Shown here in pieces: positions 31,453 through 39,511 of a stretch of 42,888 bases of DNA. A program made the translations under genes and the position numbers. The notes under the pieces are model-generated. The model made no database searches and had not been told where the DNA came from. It worked only from the letters and a program-made list of their open reading frames with translations. Origin of the DNA: an uncultured Clostridia bacterium. Its GTDB lineage: Bacteria; Bacillota; Clostridia; Oscillospirales; Ruminococcaceae. Every line of letters begins with the position of its first letter. The first letter of the stretch is position 1. The DNA lies in assembly GCA_937892655.1 (NCBI GenBank), contig CALBJC010000100.1:1-42888 (forward strand), written 5' to 3'.

Positions 31453-32571
31453 TTAACCCCGAACTATTTTTCCATCATCAATATTTATTGCAAGCCCTTT
31501 TTCTATAAGGCCTACTTCCTGCTTGTTACAGCAGGTAATGAAAACCTGCATATTTTTAATTTTATTGAGTACAAATGCTTGTCTTTTTAAATCAAGCTCG
31601 CTTAAAATATCATCTAAGAGTATAATCGGCGCTTCATTTGTCTGATTGTAATAAATATAAGCGGCTGCCAGCTTTAAAACTAAGGCGCTTGATCTTTTCT
31701 GACCCTGAGAGCCGAACTCTTTTACAGATAAGTCATTTATTTTAAGCTCAATATCATCTCTGTGAGCACCAACTGTTGTAAAACCAAGGCGAATATCATC
31801 AGCCTCATTTTTTCGCAGGGCTTCAAAATATTGCTCTTTCATTGCTTTTTCAGGATCTTGATACTCATTTTGCTTAAAAATAGTTGACTTATAGTATAAA
31901 CTGAATATTTCTTTACCGTCTGATATATCTTTATACAAGTCAGATGCTACAAGCTGCAAAGCATCACAATACATTTTACGTCGGTATGACATATATGCAC
32001 CGTACGTTGCAAGCTGTTCATCATAAGTGATAAGCAAATTCTTATCACCGTTTGAAAACGCAATTTCTTTTAATAGAGAATTACGCTGATTTATTACTCT
32101 TTCATACGCTGATACTACTCTTGCATATGAAACAGAAACCTGAGAAATGGATAAATCTATAAATCTTCTTCTAACATCAGGAGAACCTGACGCTAAGAAC
32201 AAATCTTCAGGAGTAAATATAACGCAAACCATCTCACCAAATAATTTTGACATAAACGGAAGCTTTACACCATTTTTTGTTATATTCTTTTTCTTCAGGT
32301 TTTCGCTGAAAATTTCTACTGAAATATTCTGAACTCGCTGAATATTCTGAAAATCTACAGATATATTACATTTATCTCTGTCAAAAGCTATAAGACCTCT
32401 GTCCTTTGTGCCGCGAAAGCTAGAAACTCCGCTGCAAAGCCAGATAGCTTCCAAAAGGTTAGTTTTGCCCTGGGCATTATCACCCCAGATAACATTTAAA
32501 TTTTCATCAGGCTCAAAGCTTATTCCTTTTAGATTTTTAAAGCCATCACACGAAATTTTTTTAATTATCAT
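31453..32571 (-). CDS. recF: DNA replication and repair protein RecF
   Basis: This 372-residue SMC-like ATPase helps load RecA at gaps. Walker A is GDNAQGKTN (about 30-38), the ABC-type signature is FGSQGQKRSSAL, and Walker B is PIILLDDILSELD. Central YARVVSAYERVINQRN-type helices form the lobe. The length is normal. It lies two bases downstream of yaaA and three upstream of remB. Confidence 0.96.
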   Translation of the reverse strand: MIIKKISCDGFKNLKGISFEPDENLNVIWGDNAQGKTNLLEAIWLCSGVSSFRGTKDRGLIAFDRDKCNISVDFQNIQRVQNISVEIFSENLKKKNITKNGVKLPFMSKLFGEMVCVIFTPEDLFLASGSPDVRRRFIDLSISQVSVSYARVVSAYERVINQRNSLLKEIAFSNGDKNLLITYDEQLATYGAYMSYRRKMYCDALQLVASDLYKDISDGKEIFSLYYKSTIFKQNEYQDPEKAMKEQYFEALRKNEADDIRLGFTTVGAHRDDIELKINDLSVKEFGSQGQKRSSALVLKLAAAYIYYNQTNEAPIILLDDILSELDLKRQAFVLNKIKNMQVFITCCNKQEVGLIEKGLAINIDDGKIVRG

Positions 32572-32573
32572 TT

Positions 32574-32798
32574 CTATACAATATGAATTTCAACGCCTGC
32601 AAGATAAACTTTATCGCCTTTTCTTATCTTTTTACCTCTCATAAGGCACTGTTCACCGTTTACATAAACTACGCCATCGGCAATAATTTCTTTTGCCTGA
32701 CCGCCGGTTTCAGCTACACCGGTAAATTTCAATAAGCTATCTAGCTTTATAAATTCGGTTGAAATCTCTACTTCTTCAATCTGAATATCTTTTTTCAT
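32574..32798 (-). CDS. yaaA: S4-domain RNA-binding protein YaaA-like
   Basis: This 74-residue protein is a single S4 RNA-binding domain: FIKLDSLLKFTGVAETGGQA, then IIADGVVYVNGE and GKKIRKGDKVYL. In Firmicutes yaaA sits between dnaN and recF; its product is linked to ribosome biogenesis. The position (9 bases after dnaN, 2 before recF) matches. Function here is inferred from family and context. Confidence 0.92.
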   Translation of the reverse strand: MKKDIQIEEVEISTEFIKLDSLLKFTGVAETGGQAKEIIADGVVYVNGEQCLMRGKKIRKGDKVYLAGVEIHIV

Positions 32799-32807
32799 AA
32801 ATGCACC

Positions 32808-33908
32808 TTATCTCAATCTTACAGGTAATACCAGGTAAACATAATTGCTATCCTTAGTAGAAACTATCTTCATAGGAAGATTACCGCCGTTCAACTGAAG
32901 CTTGATCTTATCTTCAGGAGTATTCTTGAGTGGATCAATAAGATAATGACAGTCAAAACCGATTTCAATCATCGGACCTGAAAGATCAATTTCGATTTCA
33001 TCCTGTAATTTACCGATTGATGTAATACATGAAATTCTGAGCATTCCGTTATTGAAAAGACACTTAACAGGGGACTTGATTCTTTCATTGATCAAAAGTG
33101 AAGCACGTTCGAGCGCTGAAATAAACTTTCTCTTTTCAATGATAACCTCTGTAACTGACTTTTCAGGGATCGAGCCCTTATAATTATGGAATTCACCTTC
33201 TAAAAGACGGGAAATAACTGTATAATTATTTATCTCAAAAAGAATATGCTTTCTTGAAACGTTGATTGTACATAAAGCGTCATCTTCATCCTTTAAAAGC
33301 TTTGCAATTTCAGAAAGAGTTTTTGCAGGAACAACAAAACGATAATTTTTATCTGTTTTAACCTGCTCAGTTCTTACTGCAAGTCTGTAACCATCAAGTG
33401 CTACAAGATTGAAGGTATTGTCTTCAATTTCAAAAAGCTCACCTTTGAAGATCGGCTTTGCATCACTCTGGGATACTGCAAAAATTGTCTGAGAAATCAT
33501 ATTCTTGAGCATTGCCTGAGAAAGTGAAATAGTATCGTTACCGTTACATTCAGGTAATTCAGGATATTCATCAGCTTTCATAGCCTGGATGTTATATTCT
33601 GTAATACCTGCTGTAATTGTTGTATTTAAGTTTTCTTCAATATTGATAGTAACTTCATTATATTCGAGCTTCTTGATGATTTCTGTCAGAAGACGTGCAT
33701 TAAAGCAAAATACTCCGTTTCCGTCAGCATTTACAGCTATTTTTGTCTTGATACCAATTTCAAGGTCATAAGCTGTAAGCAAAAGCTCATTGTTTTCAAG
33801 CTTGAAGAGAATACCTTCAAGTGATGGAATGCTGGCTTTATCTGCAACAGCTTTTGATACGTTTATCAGAGCTTCATATAATGGCTGCTTATCACATGTA
33901 AATTTCAT
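32808..33908 (-). CDS. dnaN: DNA polymerase III beta subunit (sliding clamp)
   Basis: This 366-residue clamp has three repeated domains. Recognisable parts are MKFTCDKQPLYEALINVSKAV at the start, LLTAYDLEIGI, VALDGYRLAVRT in the second domain and DSNYVYLVLPVRLR at the end, the usual VMPMR-type tail (here LPVRLR). It tethers polymerase III to DNA and binds partners through a hydrophobic cleft. It opens the dnaN-yaaA-recF-remB-gyrB-gyrA chain. The oriC region lies upstream. Confidence 0.96.
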   Translation of the reverse strand: MKFTCDKQPLYEALINVSKAVADKASIPSLEGILFKLENNELLLTAYDLEIGIKTKIAVNADGNGVFCFNARLLTEIIKKLEYNEVTINIEENLNTTITAGITEYNIQAMKADEYPELPECNGNDTISLSQAMLKNMISQTIFAVSQSDAKPIFKGELFEIEDNTFNLVALDGYRLAVRTEQVKTDKNYRFVVPAKTLSEIAKLLKDEDDALCTINVSRKHILFEINNYTVISRLLEGEFHNYKGSIPEKSVTEVIIEKRKFISALERASLLINERIKSPVKCLFNNGMLRISCITSIGKLQDEIEIDLSGPMIEIGFDCHYLIDPLKNTPEDKIKLQLNGGNLPMKIVSTKDSNYVYLVLPVRLR

Positions 33909-34420
33909 TCTTAATAACCCCCGATTTCAGATTTTGTTTTTTATTAAAAGTAATGTGCGCATTAAAAATAATGAATAGATATATTTATATATTTAGTAGT
34001 AAGTATTAGTAACTGTTGAATATCGAAAATGTGGTTCAAATGGTGTAGCTACGCCGTTTGAACGTTCACATAAAAATCAACTGAAAATCAACAATTCAAA
34101 GTAGATAAAAATATGTGTGTTTAGAGTGTTTAAAAGTAGATGTTGATTGTTGAAAAAATCTTAAAAACTTAGTTTAGAAAGTTTATTTAGAAATTTTCTG
34201 TCATTTTCGTATTGAAAAAACTACTTTTAGGTAATTTGAAGTTAGTTGAAAACCAGATAGTATGTATACTCAAAACTGCGTAAAATCAAAATATAAAATT
34301 CATAGAAATCAACTTTTAAATCAATAAAAGTGTTGAAAACTATGTTGATTTAGTTGAAAACTAGTTTCGTAACTTTTTGAAAATACAGAAAATTTCTGAA
34401 AACAACATCATTTTTCGTAA
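33909..34420. other. oriC: Probable chromosomal origin oriC (dnaA-dnaN intergenic, 512 bp)
   Basis: No gene is present. The region is AT-rich with ten copies of GTTGA/TCAAC by hand count. Plus-strand copies start at 34015, 34142, 34149, 34245, 34332, 34344 and 34353. Minus-strand copies are at 34077-34081, 34088-34092 and 34309-34313. Many extend to WGTTGAAAA or WGTTGATTT, a diverged DnaA-box form; no canonical TTATCCACA was found. At the dnaN side, TAG-type trinucleotides (TAGTAGTAA, 33994-34002, then TTAGTAA to 34012) abut the motif at 34014-34022, and an AT-only stretch (33973-33993) is next. This box, trio and AT order matches the known basal unwinding layout of Firmicutes. Confidence 0.75.
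33994..34022 (-). promoter_or_regulatory. Candidate DnaA-trio element and adjoining box
   Basis: The plus strand reads TAGTAGTAAGTATTAGTAAC and then TGTTGAATA. In the dnaA-to-dnaN direction this is box, one base, then TTA/CTA-type triplets, then AT-rich DNA. It is consistent with DnaA-trios guiding strand opening. Inferred from pattern only. Confidence 0.55.
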
Positions 34421-35758
34421 TTAGTTGTTTTTTAAGTTCTTCATGATATCTTCGACAGTTTCCTTCAAATCAGAATTCTTACCTATCATTTCCTTAGCAT
34501 CTTTACAAAGGATTGTCATAGTAGAATGATCTCTTTTAAGTTCCTTACCGATAGAATCAAATGAAATATCCTTAACTTCTTTAATGATATAAATAGCCAT
34601 CTTTCTTGCAAGAGAAATCTGAGCTGTTCTGTTTTTAGAACGGATATCATCACTCGTTACATCAAATGCGTTTGCAACTTCATCTAAAATCTTATCAATT
34701 GTAATTTCGCTTGGCTGGTTATCCATCTGGTTTTCTTTTATAATTCTCTGTGCCATTGCAATAGATGGAGTTTCATTTGAAAACATTGTAAGACCCTTCA
34801 TCTTATTTACAACGCCTTCTAACTGACGGATATTTGTTTTTATTTTTTCTGCAATAAGTCTTGCAACATTGTCAGAAAGATTTAAATTCAAAACCTCAGC
34901 CTTGCGCTTGATAATTGCCATTCTTGTTTCAAAGTCAGGCGCCTGGATATCAACCTGAACGCCGAGAACAAAACGCGATTTAATTCTGTCATCAAGTTTT
35001 TTCATCTGTGATGGCGGAATATCAGCGGTTAAAACTATCTGCTTACTGTTATTGTAAAGATCATTGAATGTATGGAAAAATTCTTCCTGAGTTGAATCCT
35101 TACCAGCGATAAACTGAATATCATCCATTAAAAGAAAATCACAGTTACGATATTTATCGTGGAAAGCAGTTGTGCTTCTGTTTGCAATAGCTTTGATAAG
35201 CTCATTTGTAAATGCTTCACCTGTAATATAGATAACATTATATTCAGGATGTCTTTGCTTTACCTCATGTTCAATAGCTTTCAGAAGGTGAGTTTTACCA
35301 AGACCTGAATCACCGTAAATATAAAGCGGATTGAAAACATCAGTAGTATTTACATTCTGATTGCTTTCGTTGATACCTGCAACTGCAGTTGAAAATGCAT
35401 AAGCAAGCTCATTTGATTTACCTTTGATAAAAGTATTGAATGTAAGCTCGTAGCCTGCTTTGTCAATAGTTTTTGGAACAACGTTTTCTTCTGCTGCATC
35501 AACTGCTGCTTTTACAGATAAAACCAGATCAACATCAAAACCAAGAGCTTCTCTAAAACCTTCTTTAATTACATCTGCGTAAATTTCTAAAGTCGTATCC
35601 TTTGTAAACTCGTTATCTGTATAAAGATAAGCAGTTTTATTTTCAAGCCTGTCAGCCTCTAATATCGAAATCCATTTTTTAAAGCCAATTTCACTCACAC
35701 CAGGTGAATTTGCGCAATAATCCTTAACAAACTCAAGTACATCTGAAAAAGACTGCAT
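34421..35758 (-). CDS. dnaA: Chromosomal replication initiator DnaA
   Basis: This 445-residue initiator has an N-terminal domain I (about 1-80), a short linker, and the AAA+ core from about 103. That core has Walker A at G149-T156 (GDSGLGKT) and Walker B MDDIQF (D212, D213). Sensor and arginine-finger parts are FHTFNDLYNN, LDDRIKSRF and IRQLEGVVNKM. Domain IV binds DNA: IRSKNRTAQISLARKMAIYII, then IGKELKRDHSTM (about residues 402-413). The usual text there is IGxxFGGRDHTTV, so one residue of the FGG turn is missing and LK replaces FGG. That may alter box recognition. GGAGGTATAAAA precedes the start. The call is certain; the binding specificity is open. Confidence 0.96.
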   Translation of the reverse strand: MQSFSDVLEFVKDYCANSPGVSEIGFKKWISILEADRLENKTAYLYTDNEFTKDTTLEIYADVIKEGFREALGFDVDLVLSVKAAVDAAEENVVPKTIDKAGYELTFNTFIKGKSNELAYAFSTAVAGINESNQNVNTTDVFNPLYIYGDSGLGKTHLLKAIEHEVKQRHPEYNVIYITGEAFTNELIKAIANRSTTAFHDKYRNCDFLLMDDIQFIAGKDSTQEEFFHTFNDLYNNSKQIVLTADIPPSQMKKLDDRIKSRFVLGVQVDIQAPDFETRMAIIKRKAEVLNLNLSDNVARLIAEKIKTNIRQLEGVVNKMKGLTMFSNETPSIAMAQRIIKENQMDNQPSEITIDKILDEVANAFDVTSDDIRSKNRTAQISLARKMAIYIIKEVKDISFDSIGKELKRDHSTMTILCKDAKEMIGKNSDLKETVEDIMKNLKNN

Positions 35759-35946
35759 TTTTATACCTCCATTAAATTTTTTAGATAGATCATAGGTTTA
35801 TATAAAGGCTTGTTTGTAAATAAAATCATATCAAAAAATAGAAAATAGCTAAAATTCTGCGAAAAATAGGGTATATAAATTTAGTAGTATACCTATACAA
35901 ACAAGATTAAAATTGAAAATAAAGAATATCTATCCATAATAAAGTC

Positions 35947-35975
35947 ATTATATCATAATCTCAACATTTTTTCAA
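35947..35975 (-). promoter_or_regulatory. dnaA promoter
   Basis: On the minus strand TTGAAA (complement of 35970-35975), 17 bases, TATAAT (complement of 35947-35952). The spacer holds TGTTGAGAT (complement of 35958-35966), the same GTTGA core as the oriC repeats, a likely site for DnaA autoregulation. Confidence 0.72.
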
Positions 35976-36088
35976 TAGTATTTTGATAAAATAATATATA
36001 ATTATAATAGTATATATCTATATATTATTAGTTATATATAGATATAAAAAAATGCTCACTTTGCAATTGTTAAAATATTATGAAAAGC

Positions 36089-36118
36089 TTGACAGAAGGC
36101 GCTCATATAGGCTATAAT
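36089..36118 (+). promoter_or_regulatory. rpmH promoter
   Basis: TTGACA (36089-36094), 18 bases, TATAAT (36113-36118). The leader to ATG 36215 is about 90 bases, ending with AAGGAGGG. Confidence 0.85.
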
Positions 36119-36214
36119 ATTAAATTGCAGAGATAGGTTTTTAATATCTGTCAGAAAAATATGTTATTATAATACGCTTGTAATAAATAAGCGACCTTAA
36201 AGGAGGGAACAAGA

Positions 36215-36349
36215 ATGAAGAGAACATACCAGCCAAAGAAGCTCCAGAGAAAAAAGGAACACGGCTTTATGAAGAGAATGGCTACTAAGAACGGTAGAAA
36301 GGTTCTTGCTAGAAGAAGAGCTAAGGGTAGAAAGAAGCTGACTTACTAA
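36215..36349 (+). CDS. rpmH: 50S ribosomal protein L34
   Basis: This 44-residue protein, MKRTYQPKKLQRKKEHGF to GRKKLTY, matches L34 in length and sequence throughout (KRTYQP start, RMATKNGRKVLARRRAKGR). It is a basic protein of the large ribosomal subunit. AAGGAGGG at 36199-36206 precedes ATG 36215. rpmH followed by rnpA is the standard order next to dnaA. Confidence 0.97.
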   Translation: MKRTYQPKKLQRKKEHGFMKRMATKNGRKVLARRRAKGRKKLTY

Positions 36350-36382
36350 TTCAGCTAATCTATGTGATTTTTAATACTGCTG

Positions 36383-36464
36383 CTAAAACAAATTTAGGGT
36401 TTTAGGTAGGCGTGTTGTAAAACACTCAAGGCTGACCACATTTTTGTGTGGTCTTTCTTTTTAT
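36383..36464 (+). terminator. Three hairpins between rpmH and rnpA, the last terminator-like
   Basis: CTAAAAC/GTTTTAG (36383-36389 with 36399-36405), GTGTT/AACAC (36412-36416 with 36421-36425) and GACCACA/TGTGGTC (36434-36440 with 36447-36453) occur in a row. The last is followed by TTTCTTTTTATT. It may reduce read-through, giving more L34 than RNase P protein, or mark processing sites. Confidence 0.7.
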
Positions 36465-36511
36465 TATGAAAAACTAAAAAAAGTATCACAAACTCAGGGT
36501 AAGGAGAGGCT

Positions 36512-36877
36512 ATGCTATTTACAGAGAGTATATGCGATAATAAATTATACTTAAAGCTTTATAAAAAAGGCAATTTTGTGGCATGTCCTTTTCTTACTGC
36601 ATACTTTCTTAAAAATAATTTGTCGCAAAACAGAATTGGTATAACAACCGGTAAAAAGGTAGGAAACGCAGTTAAGAGAAACAGAGCCAGAAGAATTATC
36701 AGAGCGGCATACAGATTAAATGAGATAAATTTTCCTATTGGCTACGATATAGTTTTTGTAGCCAGAGAAGATATAGTTGATAAGAAAACCGGTGATATAG
36801 AAAAGTTTTTCAGAAAAAGACTCATAGAAAAGATAAATAACGACAATAAGAATAGTAAAAATCATAATGAAAAGTAA
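36512..36877 (+). CDS. rnpA: Ribonuclease P protein component
   Basis: This 121-residue basic protein assists the RNase P RNA in cutting tRNA 5' leaders. The signature KRNRARRIIRAAYR (RNR motif) lies at about 55-68, after RIGITTGKKVGNAVKRN. The end is Asn/Lys-rich (NNDNKNSKNHNEK). AAGGAGAGG stands ahead of ATG 36512. Its last 11 bases overlap yidD. Confidence 0.96.
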   Translation: MLFTESICDNKLYLKLYKKGNFVACPFLTAYFLKNNLSQNRIGITTGKKVGNAVKRNRARRIIRAAYRLNEINFPIGYDIVFVAREDIVDKKTGDIEKFFRKRLIEKINNDNKNSKNHNEK

Positions 36878-37187
36878 ATTCAGAAAGATTGTTACCCTGC
36901 CGTTTGTTGCGGTTATCAAATTCTATAAAAAATTTATTTCACCACTTAAGGGTGAACCATGCTGTCGTTATTATCCGACCTGCTCTAGCTATGCATTGCA
37001 GGCATTTAAAATGCATGGAGTTATAAAAGGGGTAATTTTGTCGGCCTGGAGAATTATAAGATGTAATCCTTGGTCTGACGGGGGAATAGATTATGTTCCT
37101 CAGAAATTTTATTACCGTTTATGGAAAAACAAGAAATTCTGGAATAATGAGATTAACGGTAATGAAGAAATTGAAAATGATAATTAG
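36867..37187 (+). CDS. yidD: Membrane protein insertion efficiency factor YidD
   Basis: This 106-residue protein matches YidD well: YKKFISPLKGEPCCRYYPTCSSYA, then FKMHGVIKGVILSAWRIIRCNPW and GGIDYVP. An amphipathic start binds the membrane, and the protein helps YidC insert proteins. A charged tail of about 20 residues is added. The start overlaps rnpA by 11 bases; yidC follows after 27. Confidence 0.95.
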   Translation: MKSKFRKIVTLPFVAVIKFYKKFISPLKGEPCCRYYPTCSSYALQAFKMHGVIKGVILSAWRIIRCNPWSDGGIDYVPQKFYYRLWKNKKFWNNEINGNEEIENDN

Positions 37188-37214
37188 TGCAAATCTGAAA
37201 GGATTGGTTTTATA

Positions 37215-38630
37215 ATGTCACTCATTGCTACTCCATTGGGGTACATTCTTTATTTTTGCTATATTATAGTTAAAAACTATGGTGTAGCGCTCATTTTATT
37301 TACACTTGTAACTAAGCTTATTTTGTTCCCGCTTTCAATAAAGCAGCAGAAGAACTCTGCTAAAATGGCTAAATTTCAGCCTAAGATGGAACAGATAAAG
37401 AAAAAATACGGCAACAATCAGGAAAAGCTCAACGAAGAGATGATGAAGCTCTACAGCGAAGAAAACTACAACCCTATGGGTGGCTGTTTACCGCTTATCG
37501 TCACAATGGTTGTTCTTTTTGGTCTTATCGACGTAGTTTACAAGCCTTTGACACATGTTGTAAGACCTGAAAAGGAAATTTTGAATTCTGTTACTGAATT
37601 TGTTGAAATGAAGGAAAATCATAACCTTTTTGAAGACAAATTTGAAATCGGTTCTGCTGATTATGATAACAAAAAAGAACTTTTCTTAATTCAGATCATC
37701 AAGAAAAATCCACAGCTTTTTGAAGCAAGCGCTCAGGACATATATATTGCAAACTTCTTTGATAACGCTGACAAGGCTTATGCTGAAGTTATCGACAAAT
37801 TTGTTGAAGGCAACGAAACTTTAAGCGCAATGGATGAAGCTACTTTGTATTCTACATTTGCAAACTTCTCAGAATATAAGGATGCTTTCAAGACTTTTGC
37901 ACTTGAGTATCACCCAACAAGTGAAGCCTGCAAGCTCAAAAATGCTGACGCAGAGCTTTTTGCAAATGATATTTTAAAGTTTATTGATGAAGATTACTCA
38001 ACATACCGTCTTGCAGTAAAGACATTCTTCCAAAATGACAATTCAGAGTTTATTGATGATGTTTTAGATTTCAAGAATTCATTCTTAGGCTTTGATATGG
38101 GCGTTGTTCCTACATGGAAGTCAAAGTATGTTTTAATCCCTATCATATCACTTATTTCAAACCTTCTTTCTATCATCTACACACAGAGAAAGCAGCGTCA
38201 GCTCAACCCTGCTATGCAGTCAATGGGTATGGGTATGAATCTGTTTATGTATACAACACCTATCTTATCAATGTTTATTGCATTCAATGTTCCATCAGGT
38301 GTTGGTTTCTACTGGATCTTATCATCTGTATTTTCACTTATCCAGAGCTTTATTCTGTATAATGTTTATACTCCTGAATATGTTGAAAAGCTCATCAAGA
38401 AGGATAACGCAAAGAGAAAGGCGAAGGGTAAGCAGTCATTCTATGAAAAAGCACTCGAAGCACAGCAGATGCAGAAAAATGGCGGTAGCGCACCTTCAAA
38501 GGTAGCAGAAGCTGAAACAGAAGACGAAAAGAAGTCAAGAACACAGCAAAAGGAAGATGAACGTCGCAGACTTAATGAAGCAAGAAAGCGTATGGCTGAG
38601 AAGTATGGCGATGAATATACAGAAGATTAA
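37215..38630 (+). CDS. yidC: YidC/Oxa1-family membrane insertase with large insertion
   Basis: This 471-residue insertase begins without a cleavable lipoprotein signal and goes straight into the first conserved helix (GVALILFTLVTKLILFPLSIKQQ). The hydrophilic groove residue, usually Arg, is Lys34. The second helix is LPLIVTMVVLFGLIDVVY. An acidic loop of about 180 residues (about 115-295) then precedes the next helices (YVLIPIISLISNLLSIIY, NLFMYTTPILSMFIAF, GFYWILSSVFSLIQ). Firmicute YidC proteins are usually 250-300 residues, so this insertion is unusual. A charged C-terminal tail of about 75 residues can contact ribosomes. Context with yidD and jag is canonical. Confidence 0.95.
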   Translation: MSLIATPLGYILYFCYIIVKNYGVALILFTLVTKLILFPLSIKQQKNSAKMAKFQPKMEQIKKKYGNNQEKLNEEMMKLYSEENYNPMGGCLPLIVTMVVLFGLIDVVYKPLTHVVRPEKEILNSVTEFVEMKENHNLFEDKFEIGSADYDNKKELFLIQIIKKNPQLFEASAQDIYIANFFDNADKAYAEVIDKFVEGNETLSAMDEATLYSTFANFSEYKDAFKTFALEYHPTSEACKLKNADAELFANDILKFIDEDYSTYRLAVKTFFQNDNSEFIDDVLDFKNSFLGFDMGVVPTWKSKYVLIPIISLISNLLSIIYTQRKQRQLNPAMQSMGMGMNLFMYTTPILSMFIAFNVPSGVGFYWILSSVFSLIQSFILYNVYTPEYVEKLIKKDNAKRKAKGKQSFYEKALEAQQMQKNGGSAPSKVAEAETEDEKKSRTQQKEDERRRLNEARKRMAEKYGDEYTED

Positions 38631-38648
38631 TAAGGAGAGTAAAACGAA

Positions 38649-39443
38649 ATGACTAAGACATTTACAGCCAAGTCTGTCGAAGAAGCAAAGGCTTTGGCAG
38701 CAGCCGAATTTGGCGTAGCTGAAGAAAAGATCAGCTTTGAAATTATCGAAGAACCAAAGAAAACACTTTTCGGCAAAACAAAGGGTGACGCAGTAGTTAA
38801 GGCAGAATATGAAGCATCAAAGGCAGAAATCGCAGCTTCATTTATCAAAAAATGTATCGTAGCTATGGGTATTGCAGAGCCAAGCATTGAAATTGAAGAA
38901 ATCGAAGGCGGCGCATTACTTGAACTTTCAGGTGAAGAAATGAACGTTGTTATCGGCAAGAAGGGTGAGGTAATCGACTCATTACAGTATCTTGCTTCAC
39001 TCGTTTGCAACAAGGGTGAAAAGGACTATTTCAGAATTACAACTGATTGTGAAGGCTTCAGAGAAAAGAGAAAGGCTCAGCTTGAAGCGCTTGCACAGAA
39101 GATTGCAAATAACGTAAAGCGCAGCGGAAGAACATCTGCGCTTGAACCAATGAACCCATACGAAAGAAGAATTATCCACGCTGCTATCGCTGAAATTGAA
39201 GGCGTTACATCACGTTCAACAGGTGAAGAACCATACAGAAAGGTTTTAATCTCTTCAACAGAAAAGCGCAGACCTCAGGGCAGAGGCGGCAGAAATGACA
39301 GAAGAGGCGGCAGAAACGATAACAGAAATCGTAACCGCACACCTAAGCCATTTGATATTACAACATCATTTGAAAAGGATTATAAGAAGCCAAAGCCAGA
39401 AGACAGTATGGATTTGTCAACATTTGGTAAAATAGACATCTAA
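38649..39443 (+). CDS. jag: Jag/KhpB RNA-binding protein
   Basis: This 264-residue protein has a Jag-N domain (about 1-50: KTFTAKSVEEAKALAAAEFG), a KH domain with IGKKGEVIDSLQYL (about 100-115) and an R3H-type domain (ALEPMNPYERRIIHAAIAEI). The C terminus is unusual: an Arg/Gly/Asn-rich stretch (GRGGRNDRRGGRNDNRNRN, about 217-236) not found in the short B. subtilis form. Jag/KhpB binds RNA and affects cell division and elongation in Gram-positives. It starts 18 bases after yidC and is followed by a terminator. Confidence 0.93.
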   Translation: MTKTFTAKSVEEAKALAAAEFGVAEEKISFEIIEEPKKTLFGKTKGDAVVKAEYEASKAEIAASFIKKCIVAMGIAEPSIEIEEIEGGALLELSGEEMNVVIGKKGEVIDSLQYLASLVCNKGEKDYFRITTDCEGFREKRKAQLEALAQKIANNVKRSGRTSALEPMNPYERRIIHAAIAEIEGVTSRSTGEEPYRKVLISSTEKRRPQGRGGRNDRRGGRNDNRNRNRTPKPFDITTSFEKDYKKPKPEDSMDLSTFGKIDI

Positions 39444-39450
39444 TATTACA

Positions 39451-39479
39451 GGCTGTCAATTTATTTGACAGCCTTTTTG
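39451..39479 (+). terminator. Terminator between jag and mnmE
   Basis: GGCTGTCAA (39451-39459) pairs with TTGACAGCC (39465-39473) over TTTAT, followed by TTTTTGT. mnmE thus needs read-through or its own promoter; no clear one was seen in 39480-39511. Confidence 0.88.
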
Positions 39480-39511
39480 TCATTAAATGAGGTTTTAAAA
39501 GAGGTGAAAAG

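Larger units (their letters stand above)
35759..36214. other. Divergent dnaA-rpmH intergenic region (456 bp)
   Basis: It contains the dnaA promoter and a leader of about 180 bases, a small hairpin GGTATA/TATACC (35870-35875 with 35888-35893), an almost pure A/T stretch (about 35976-36055), and the rpmH promoter. TTTAGTAGTA occurs in the hairpin loop and arm (35880-35889), repeating the text of the trio element. Only one GTTGA/TCAAC motif (35961) is seen, so it is not the main box cluster. The AT stretch could help origin unwinding. Confidence 0.7.

Noticed and set aside
33909..34420. Canonical DnaA boxes (TTATCCACA) in the dnaA-dnaN gap
   Set aside because: Scanned both strands by eye; no match or single-mismatch copy was found, only the GTTGA-type motifs.
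35976..36055. AT-rich run as the main origin unwinding site
   Set aside because: It lacks the box cluster and adjoining triplets; the dnaN-side AT stretch fits better, although a two-part origin is not excluded.
36350..36511. Small RNA gene between rpmH and rnpA
   Set aside because: Three short hairpins are present but no internal promoter or recognisable RNA family.
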